A stretch of DNA of 64,000 nucleotides from Methylomonas sp. MK1 (GTDB taxonomy: Bacteria; Pseudomonadota; Gammaproteobacteria; Methylococcales; Methylomonadaceae). This document shows positions 45,554-52,056 of the stretch, piece by piece. Within the stretch, counting starts at the first letter, position 1. Each line of letters opens with the position of its first letter. Location of the stretch: positions 496,001 to 560,000 of the forward strand of contig NZ_AQOV01000001.1 of assembly GCF_000365425.1 (NCBI RefSeq), in the 5' to 3' direction. The notes below the pieces were generated by a model, which was not told the DNA's origin, made no database searches, and was given only the letters and a program-made list of their open reading frames with translations. The position numbers and the translations under genes are program-made.

Positions 45554-45779
45554 GCCAACCCAAGACTACCGACACTTCCGAGCAAGCGGGAGCCCAACCA
45601 TTTGGGATGAGTACTATCGCAGCATGATCGGCATAATCATTAACGGTTAGAAAACTTCAGCCAAAACGCTTATTCTGTGACGACTAGCGTAGCCTCGCTG
45701 AGTATCCCCTTCTACCGAAACGCCAAATGCTGCGGATACTAAAACCATGAACGACTCAAGAACCCGCCTGGATAAAAGT

Positions 45780-46430
45780 AAAGTATCCCCCGGCAAAGCC
45801 GGGGGCTTTATGTTGTGAACCGCTCAAAGCCGTAAATAGGGTCGCTAACGCGGCCCTTTCATAATAGCCGCCAATAAGCAGCGACTCATTGCCAAAGGTT
45901 CAGTTGTTCAATTCGCTGGTCTTCCTGTTCTTGATGCCGGATATATTCCCGAATCATCGTCTCATCCCGACCCACGGTCTATACAAAGTAACCTCTTGCC
46001 CAAAAATGCTGGCCTACAAAATTTCGCTTCTTTTCACCATAAACCCGTGCCAAATGAATCGTGCTCTTCCCTTTGATGTAACCTATTACCTGTGAAACCG
46101 CATATTTCGGCAGAATCGAAATCAGCATATGCACATGATCCGGCATCAAGTGACCTTCCAATATTCGACTCTCTTTTTTGGCTCGCTAGCCTTCGAAACA
46201 CCTCACCCAAATGTTTACGCAACTCCTTGTACAGCGTTCGGCGACGGCATTTCGGAATAAACACCACATGATATTTGCACTCCCATTTCGAGTGACTTAA
46301 GCTCTCGTTCTCGTCCATCAGGCTCTCCTCTTCGCGTTTGCTTGGCGGCTCACGCGTCCGAGTGTCCTGATGGACTCCTCTAAATGTCAAACTTCAGCTG
46401 TCTCCCCGGCAGAGCCGGGGGATTTCTCAT
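45780..46430 (-). mobile_element. Decayed IS200/IS605-type insertion sequence
   Basis: A broken IS200-type transposase gene (45886-46318, minus) is flanked by two related hairpins: CCCCCGGC-aaa-GCCGGGGG at 45787-45805 and CCCCGGC-aga-GCCGGGG at 46404-46420. Such end hairpins are recognised by the TnpA of this family, so the element spans about 640 bases. Exact ends are uncertain because IS200 elements make no target duplication. No tnpB is present. Confidence 0.75.
45886..46318 (-). pseudogene. tnpA: IS200-family transposase TnpA, frameshifted and interrupted
   Basis: The frame starts at the ATG at 46318 (GGAGAG upstream) with DENESLSHSKWECKYHVVFI. It breaks in a run of six A on the minus strand (about 46173-46178), where one extra base shifts it; the rest reads LEGHLMPDHVHMLISILPKY and KRNFVGQHFWARGYFV in another frame. 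The His-hydrophobic-His metal motif (HVHML) is present. A TAG then follows GYFV where relatives read Ser, before TVGRDETMIREYIRHQEQED and the normal end at 45886. Two lesions make activity unlikely. Confidence 0.85.
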
Positions 46431-47211
46431 TTTTGGTTAAAATTGGCACAAATTTATTGGTTTGTAGAAATTTGCGTACTCACAGTTTCGGCCGATTGTG
46501 TTGAAAAAGGCGGATTTTTGAAAGTCAGTGGGAACTGCGTTTTGATTGATTGCCGTGGTTTTGCAGAAGCTGGCAGGTGAGTTTTTTGCTTTCCGGTGCG
46601 TAAATATGGCTTATATTGCCGTTATGCGGGTATCAATTGGGGTACTGGCTCATTGATGGCCAACCTCTTCGCCATTCGCCTTGCGGAACGTCCGGGGAGT
46701 CGCTATTTTTGCCGAAAGATTTTTTCGGGCATCCTGCTGGAAAAAATCGGCAAAAATTACGCGACCGCTTATGCCTACGGCGCCCCGATTCATCCGCGTC
46801 ACCTCGTTCCGACCCAACAAGGGGTCGAAACATCGGCTCTCGCATGACTTAACGCCGTGTCGCGATGCCTTGCAGGTTTTCTCCGCTTCGCTGCGAAAAC
46901 CCGCCCGGCGCTACGGCTATCGGGGACTAAAAATCTTCACTTCGCTGGCGCTCCGTTTCCAAGATTTTCAGCGCTGGTGATTACACCGGGAGTTTTGATC
47001 GTAACAACCTTGCGTGCGTTCAGCTTATTCAAAATTCGACTCATAAATCCTACCCTACTTCCTACCCTACTTTCGGCATCGGATTGGAGTATATTTTATC
47101 GAACCAAGCTGGACAATAAATTTGTAACTTATAGTTTTTTAACAAGAATTTAGGACGACAAAAAACACTATAGGACTTTTGTTAGAAGCACTAGCTCTCC
47201 GCCATATTTCT
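46431..47211. other. Non-coding, palindrome-rich spacer
   Basis: About 780 bases with no credible gene. It holds several inverted repeats: ATTTTTGCC...GGCAAAAAT around 46707-46757, GGTTTTC...GAAAACC around 46876-46900, and AAAATCTT...AAGATTTT at 46930-46937/46961-46968. A direct repeat CCTACCCTACTT occurs twice in tandem near 47049. Overlapping open frames in all phases follow from this composition. Confidence 0.5.
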
Positions 47212-47240
47212 AAAAATGCCTTGTTTAACAAGGCATTTTT
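47212..47240. terminator. Strong symmetric intrinsic terminator
   Basis: AAAAATGCCTTG at 47212-47223 pairs with CAAGGCATTTTT at 47229-47240 across a five-base loop, with A and T runs on both sides. It should work in both directions. No clear gene ends next to it, so it may mark a lost gene or a small RNA. Confidence 0.65.
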
Positions 47241-47467
47241 TGTTTAGTAGACTCAAACAAGCAATATTTGCTGCAAAACGATGCTACGAAGAATAGTATC
47301 TGGATTGCGATCCGAACCCTGAATACACTTCCAGCTGACGCGAAGGCAATCCCCATTAAGCCGAAGGGATATAAAAATATCAGGGAGGCACCCACCATGC
47401 TTTCGAACATACCCTCGCAAATCTCGAAGGTGCATTCAACAACCTTGACCGCACCTCCAAGACATTT

Positions 47468-47514
47468 ATCTAGTCGCCCCTGAAAAATTTCGACTTTTTC
47501 AGGGGCGACTAGAT
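47468..47514. repeat. Perfect 20-bp inverted repeat
   Basis: Arms 47468-47487 and 47495-47514 are exact reverse complements around a 7-base loop. Each arm contains TAGTCGCCCCTGAAAAA. The stem has GC in the middle and A/T at the loop side. It has no neighbouring gene it obviously terminates. Confidence 0.8.
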
Positions 47515-47605
47515 TACTTTTGGCGACGCACAAATCAGCCTGGAGCGAATTTGAACAGCCCATAAACTGACACGAAGCGCGAAAACCAGGGATGGTTTTC
47601 GTAGC

Positions 47606-47720
47606 GAAAGTATCGCGTTTGCCCGTCCACGAACCGGCGTTAAATCAACCCTCGCGGCAACGCATCATTATTTGTAAAAAAAGGCAGTTCCGCGTGGGCA
47701 CAAAAACCGTGCCCACCCGG
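47606..47720. repeat. Dispersed palindromic repeat, copy 1
   Basis: Begins GAAAGTATCGCG, includes GAACCGGCGTTAAAT and ends in the hairpin GTGGGCAC-aaaaacc-GTGCCCAC. Closely related to copies at 49931-50060 and 50341-50460, and more distantly to 49081-49138. Confidence 0.75.
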
Positions 47721-47831
47721 CTTGTTAGAGATTCTGGCATCAGCCAGCCACTCCAGTTTAAACTAAGGCTTTATCCTGCCTATCCTCGCTGTTAGCCAAA
47801 AATTGCACTTTTGATGAGATAGCTCGGGCCA

Positions 47832-48374
47832 TCATGCGTTTGATATACCAAGCCTGCCCGGCTTGCATTGAAAAATATAAAACAGAAAAAAACTCAACAT
47901 CCAGCCAACGGCAGGCACAGCAACAACCGCAGTATTGGCACTAACATTGACTTGGTAACCGCTCGTACGCTGAATAGACGTGGCTATACCCAATATATTT
48001 ATCGTATGAGAGCCTGCATTAAGGGTATTTTCAAATAACCAAGCTTCATTGGCGCTTTCTGGATGTTTGTCCAAAGGGCTGCCATCAAGATTTACTGCAT
48101 ATAAAAGACTTCCGGCATTAGTTTCCAGTGAATTAACAGCAACCCTAACCTGACTTGTGGTGTGTAAAGTAAAGGTCCAGTCATCAAGAACATTGGTCTC
48201 AATATATAGGCCGGTTATAGTGCCAAAAAGATCGTGCGGCGTAAGTTGACCGTATTGTAAAGTTCCAAGCGTAGGGCCATATCCGGTAATTGAATTCCAA
48301 GTTAACGTCGATGCATTAATTTTCACTGAAAACAACACCAATATCAGGCCTAATATCTTTAAATATTTGTTCAT
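47832..48374 (-). CDS. Secreted protein with PEP-CTERM/VPLPA-like sorting tail
   Basis: 180 residues from the ATG at 48374 (MNKYLKILG; AGGG upstream). The signal peptide ends SVKINAS. The middle is beta-rich and resembles a small lectin-like or cell-surface domain (DDWTFTLHTTSQVRVAV). The C-terminus AVPAVGWMLSFFLFYIF followed by a basic patch resembles the VPxPA-hydrophobic-basic signals processed by exosortase, although the motif is degenerate. No exosortase lies in the window. Confidence 0.7.
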   Translation of the reverse strand: MNKYLKILGLILVLFSVKINASTLTWNSITGYGPTLGTLQYGQLTPHDLFGTITGLYIETNVLDDWTFTLHTTSQVRVAVNSLETNAGSLLYAVNLDGSPLDKHPESANEAWLFENTLNAGSHTINILGIATSIQRTSGYQVNVSANTAVVAVPAVGWMLSFFLFYIFQCKPGRLGISNA

Positions 48375-48460
48375 ATATTGCACCCTACCCTGATTATAAA
48401 TACACAGTTATCTACGCTTTCCCATTAAGAACACTCAAATATTTTTTAACTCCATGATGT

Positions 48461-48964
48461 TTATTTCTGGTTTATTGCCTGTTCAACAATATGCTTTGAA
48501 GCTTCTTCCAATAAAATCTGGGTTGACGTTACTTCGCCGCCAAAATTGCGGAAAGTTTCGTACTTTGTTCCGGGCGCGATTTCCAATCCGGTAAAACGTT
48601 CGGCGCCATCGTAATCAACCAACACTTTACCGCTTTTTGTATATTTAGCGTTGTAAACCAACGAGCCTCGGCCGGCGCCAAAGCCCACCGTCAAACGTAA
48701 TGCCGCATTACCCGGATCAAAGTCTGAAATTGCTACATCCAAGTGCGTTGCATTGTCTTCGGTGACTAGATTAAACCCTTCGGTTAAAAGAGCGGCCTGA
48801 ATATACCGGGTAAGTTTATCGACAATATCCGCATTTGCGCCCGTGACTTTTACCGTAATATCTTTCCCATAACTGGACACATTTTCAGAAGAACCCGTAT
48901 TGAGATGATGCGTTGAACACCCGGTTAAAAGCCATGCCGATAGAATCAAAGAAAATATTTTCAC
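48461..48964 (-). CDS. DUF4410-like lipoprotein
   Basis: 167 residues with a lipobox (LSAWLLTGCSTHH). The mature part reads GANADIVDKLTRYIQAALLTEGFNLVTEDNA (middle quoted in part: YIQAALLTEGFNLV) and LTVGFGAGRGSLVYNAKY, a pattern of DUF4410 outer-membrane lipoproteins. Function is unknown. Upstream, on the same strand, of the PEP-CTERM-like gene, with an 86-base gap. Confidence 0.7.
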   Translation of the reverse strand: MKIFSLILSAWLLTGCSTHHLNTGSSENVSSYGKDITVKVTGANADIVDKLTRYIQAALLTEGFNLVTEDNATHLDVAISDFDPGNAALRLTVGFGAGRGSLVYNAKYTKSGKVLVDYDGAERFTGLEIAPGTKYETFRNFGGEVTSTQILLEEASKHIVEQAINQK

Positions 48965-49080
48965 CGTTACCTCTTTTTCTGGTTACCCTTCAAGGCATGT
49001 TAACTCTTCTTTAGCCGCACTGCGGCGATTAGGCCCGCGGCGCGGGCAGTAAATCCAACCTTAAAACAAGCCTAGCATTA

Positions 49081-49138
49081 GTGAGTCACCGTTTGTACAA
49101 ACAGGCAATTCTGCGGGCACAAAAACCCTGCCCGCCTG
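49081..49138. repeat. Dispersed palindromic repeat, short divergent copy
   Basis: TTTGTACAAACAGGCA followed by the hairpin GCGGGCA-caaaaaccc-TGCCCGC. It shares the second half of the longer copies, including the TGTACAAACAGGCA lead, but lacks the first half. It directly abuts the end of the next gene. Confidence 0.65.
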
Positions 49139-49140
49139 AA

Positions 49141-49884
49141 TTATATAGTCTGCCAATAAAGCCCGACGATACCGATTATCTGATCACCGTTATTGAGGTT
49201 TGGAAATTGCGCACCGAGTCCCAAACGCCAGTTGCCGACCAACGGGTAAATCAGCTTGACGGTTTTACTACCGACGGCGTTGTTCCCAGACCAATAATCG
49301 CCGTTCAGCCTTAGCCCATCCCACAACGGAATTTCAGCGCTGAAGTGCATACCAACACTGTCGTGGTTGGCTATACCGGCGTTGGCATAGTAAACGCCGG
49401 TATCGATATCCACATCCCAATCCGGCAGATGGCGTTGATATTCCAGATAAGACAGGCTCATAAAAACGTTATTGGGTTCGACGATGCCAATACCGCTTTG
49501 CGTACCGACAATGACTTGCAGGTTTTCCGTGGTCCAGTGTTTTTCCACGTTAAACAAAATATCCGGCTGGAACGGCGCCGCCGGCGATGTGGTGGACGCA
49601 AACTGCGCGTTCAGAACACTCAAGCCCACATCCCAACCAGCCGCCAAACCAAAGTTCGCCGATAAGTTAGCCACCGCCGCGTTAGAAAAGATATTAGTCT
49701 CTTGTTCCACATCAATGGCTGCCGGCTCGGTGGTATCGATGTCGGGTAAATTACGCGTCGCCCTTTTTCCGGACGAGGCAGACTTTTCCTTCGCGGCCAC
49801 ATCGACAACACCCAACACCGCCCACGCCAGCCACACCAATGCCAAGGCCGTTGATATATTGAAATATCTTGTCGTCTGATTCAT
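49141..49884 (-). CDS. Probable outer-membrane beta-barrel protein, unknown function
   Basis: 247 residues from the ATG at 49884 (MNQTTRYFNISTALALVWLA). The signal peptide is followed by a short basic/acidic linker (SSGKRATRNLPDIDTTEPA) and alternating amphipathic strands (LSANFGLAAGWDVGLSVL, LQVIVGTQSGIGIV, WRLGLGAQFPNL, IVGLYWQTI). The aromatic C-terminal strand fits barrel insertion. No family was recognised. Confidence 0.7.
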   Translation of the reverse strand: MNQTTRYFNISTALALVWLAWAVLGVVDVAAKEKSASSGKRATRNLPDIDTTEPAAIDVEQETNIFSNAAVANLSANFGLAAGWDVGLSVLNAQFASTTSPAAPFQPDILFNVEKHWTTENLQVIVGTQSGIGIVEPNNVFMSLSYLEYQRHLPDWDVDIDTGVYYANAGIANHDSVGMHFSAEIPLWDGLRLNGDYWSGNNAVGSKTVKLIYPLVGNWRLGLGAQFPNLNNGDQIIGIVGLYWQTI

Positions 49885-49930
49885 TGATTGATTGTAAGCG
49901 CTCAGCTGGAATATGCTGAATCCCAATATT

Positions 49931-50060
49931 TTCTTTTGACCACGCGAAAGGCTACTGGCTCGCGAACCGGCATTAAATCAGGCTTCCCGCAGAAAATCAT
50001 TGTTGATGCAAACCAGCAATCCCGCGTGGGTACAAAAACCGTGTCCACCCTACCCGGCTG
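49931..50060. repeat. Dispersed palindromic repeat, copy 2
   Basis: Contains GCGAACCGGCATTAAAT and ends CGCGTGGGTACAAAAACC-GTGTCCACCC. The same architecture as the copy at 47606 with base changes in both hairpin arms, one pair compensatory. Confidence 0.65.
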
Positions 50061-50089
50061 CGACGATCAGGCCTGCAGCGCGGGCAAGT

Positions 50090-50345
50090 CCGTCGTTCCC
50101 ACGCAGCGCATGGGAACGAGGAATTGCGGTTAGGTTTGGAGGGGTTGGTTTTGCCCCGTATGCCGCGCCGAGCACCGCAGCTTTTGCCGAGATCAGCCCG
50201 CAGGGGAGCGGCAGGGATGCCGCTCGTTTTCGGAGGGGCAGGAAGCCCCTTCCGAAAACCCTCGGCAAAAGTGAGGAGCGCAGGAAATAAGCGGCATCCG
50301 GGTCGCCTTTTCTTTGGATACTTTCTTTTGGCGACGCAAAAGAAA
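50090..50345. repeat. Composite intergenic repeat block
   Basis: Starts with a REP-like hairpin (CGTTCCCA at 50094-50101 and TGGGAACG at 50111-50118), continues through a GC-rich block with the inverted pair CGTTTTCGGAGGGGC/GCCCCTTCCGAAAAC near 50225-50262, and ends with CTTTTCTTTGGATACTTTC, whose complement recurs as GAAAGTATC at 50342. Sequences of this type occur between genes in many proteobacteria. It carries no gene. Confidence 0.65.
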
Positions 50346-50460
50346 GTATCGCGGTTGCCGGTCCGCGAACCGGCGTTAAATTAGGGTTCGCGGTAGCGAA
50401 TCATTATCTGTACAAACAGGCAGTTTTCCGCGTGGGCACAAAAACCGTGCCCACCCTACC
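50341..50460. repeat. Dispersed palindromic repeat, copy 3
   Basis: AGAAAGTATCGCGG, then GAACCGGCGTTAAAT, TGTACAAACAGGCAG and the hairpin GTGGGCAC-aaaaacc-GTGCCCAC. Nearly identical to the copy at 47606. It ends four bases from the next gene. Confidence 0.75.
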
Positions 50461-50463
50461 CAG

Positions 50464-51162
50464 CTATTCCGCCCCACCTTTATTATTATTGCCTGAGTTT
50501 TGTGCGACAGAACCTGATTGCGAACTTGGTGCCGGCTGAGTTGTTACTGGAGCAGGAGCAAGTTGCATAGTAGGTATTTGGGCACCCGCTGCTGCAACAC
50601 TCAAACCACTCGGAAATTGCTGCATAGTTGGGATAGAAGCTCCCTTGGTGAATAATTGCAAACTTGGAACTGATGCCCCATCTAAGGCAATGCCATGAAT
50701 TCTTTTTTGAGACATATTGACTCCATTTTCAAGATTGAAGATTACAAAAACAATTGTTGTGATAACAGCAAACACAAATGACACGGCAGAACCCAAGTTT
50801 GCAATATCCGTTAAGGCTGCTGCATGATTCTTCTTTGTCAGGTAAGACGAATCATTTTCTAAGTAGTACTTTTCAGCGTATTCCAATTGTGTCGAAAGGC
50901 CTTTTTGACTGACAAAAAACGACGCAATTGTTGCTACGATTGATATGCAAAATAGCACCCATGACATAGGCAAAAGCCAAGCAACTATTGCGTTTTTATA
51001 TATGACAAAATCTTTTAGAAACCCCAGGGAAAAACCTAAAAAAGTTGTCCCGAGAGAAAGCACAGCTTTATCATAGTTCTCAGTATTCGAAAGCTGACGC
51101 CGCAAGACATCCTCTCGATATTTTCCAAATAATTCATTTCGAATTTTCTGTTCGTCGTCCAT
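50464..51162 (-). CDS. Hypothetical membrane protein with Pro/Gln-rich tail
   Basis: 232 residues. Three membrane segments: near 33-52 (LSLGTTFLGFSLGFLKDF), 60-84 (VAWLLPMSWVLFCISIVATI) and 122-142 (AVSFVFAVITTIVFVIF). The cytoplasmic or periplasmic tail from 150 has three imperfect repeats, GASVPSLQ, GASIPTMQ and GAQIPTMQ, followed by a Pro/Gln/Ser/Asn low-complexity end. Base composition is lower in GC than in neighbouring housekeeping genes. No family was recognised; the three-helix core resembles small phage-defence or stress-membrane proteins only in general outline. Confidence 0.7.
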   Translation of the reverse strand: MDDEQKIRNELFGKYREDVLRRQLSNTENYDKAVLSLGTTFLGFSLGFLKDFVIYKNAIVAWLLPMSWVLFCISIVATIASFFVSQKGLSTQLEYAEKYYLENDSSYLTKKNHAAALTDIANLGSAVSFVFAVITTIVFVIFNLENGVNMSQKRIHGIALDGASVPSLQLFTKGASIPTMQQFPSGLSVAAAGAQIPTMQLAPAPVTTQPAPSSQSGSVAQNSGNNNKGGAE

Positions 51163-51220
51163 TTTGATTCCACCACATAATGAACATTATCAGAGGGTTA
51201 TTATCTGAAGGTGCCAAACA

Positions 51221-51910
51221 TCAACCGCACTTACTCTCCCCACAATTCAAACAAGTCATACACCCATCCATCAACACCATCGCCTTGGTGCTGCACTTGT
51301 TACACAACACAGCTTTCTCCGGAAACGCCTGCCCTTCCGATGCACCATGCTGGGCTTCAAACTCCCGGCGCTTTTCGTCCAGTAATTGCTGATGATGATC
51401 GCTGAGCTTGTCTGGCTTGATCATGCCGATGTGTTTCATATGCGATTCGATGGCGTGGCCGATTTCCGCTACCAGGGACGGCATGAAGACCCCGCCTTTT
51501 TTGAAATATCCGCCTTGTGGATCGAATACCGCCTTCATTTCTTCCACCAAAAAGGTGGCATCGCCGCCTTTACGAAACACCGCCGAAATCAAACGGGTCA
51601 ACGCCAGTACCCATTGAAAATGCTCCATGTTTTTGGAGTTGATGAAGATTTCGTAAGGCCGGCGCTCCTGATGCACCGTGCCCTCATTCAGGATGATGTC
51701 GTTGATGGTGATGTACAGGGCGTGCTCGGACTGCGGGGTTTTGATCTTATAGGTGGAACCCAGCAGCATCTCCGGGCGCGCCAGATTTTCGTGCATTTCT
51801 TCCAGCGAAGGTTTTGCCACTTCGGCTTCCGCCTGCGCAGCTGCTTCCAGATTTTCTTTGGTCAGCACTTTGTAGCCGACGATTTTTTTGTTGATTTTGT
51901 GTAGGGTCAT
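51221..51910 (-). CDS. nrdJb: B12-dependent ribonucleotide reductase, small C-terminal subunit NrdJb
   Basis: 229 residues. It carries the TSCPD-type segment (YITINDIILNEGTVHQERRP, FIRKGGDATFLVEEM-like as VFRKGGDATFLVEEM) and a C-terminal zinc module with Cys pairs CNKC and CMTCLNC ending GESKCG. In Pseudomonas and relatives the class II reductase is split into NrdJa (catalytic) and NrdJb; this is that second part. It lies downstream of nrdJa on the same strand, separated by a 113-base palindromic repeat. Confidence 0.88.
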   Translation of the reverse strand: MTLHKINKKIVGYKVLTKENLEAAAQAEAEVAKPSLEEMHENLARPEMLLGSTYKIKTPQSEHALYITINDIILNEGTVHQERRPYEIFINSKNMEHFQWVLALTRLISAVFRKGGDATFLVEEMKAVFDPQGGYFKKGGVFMPSLVAEIGHAIESHMKHIGMIKPDKLSDHHQQLLDEKRREFEAQHGASEGQAFPEKAVLCNKCSTKAMVLMDGCMTCLNCGESKCG

Positions 51911-51930
51911 GGGGGTATCTCATATTCTGT

Positions 51931-52044
51931 GTAGGTTGGGTTCACCCAAAGGGTGTAAAAGGCGCCAGCCGTAACCCAACACTCATCAAGGCCAAATGTT
52001 GGGTTACGCTAGGCTTTTATGCCCTGCGGGTAAACTCAACCTAC
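51931..52044. repeat. Nested palindromic repeat within the nrdJ operon
   Basis: Outer arms GTAGGTTGGGTT at 51931-51942 and AACTCAACCTAC at 52033-52044 (11 of 12 pairs); inner perfect arms CGTAACCCAACA at 51970-51981 and TGTTGGGTTACG at 51997-52008. A MITE-like element of the widely dispersed GTAGGTTGGGTT type, filling the nrdJa-nrdJb spacer. Confidence 0.8.
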
Positions 52045-52056
52045 GTATTTTGATTA

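Noticed and set aside
46596..46980. Three overlapping open frames in the spacer after the IS element
   Set aside because: All phases are open in a hairpin-rich stretch, none has a ribosome-binding site, and none resembles a known protein.
47225..47563. 112-codon minus-strand frame with a hydrophobic segment
   Set aside because: It contains the perfect 20-bp inverted repeat and ends inside a terminator stem, so it is more likely non-coding.
47606..50460. CRISPR array from the repeated hairpins
   Set aside because: Only four copies at irregular spacing separated by genes, with no cas genes.
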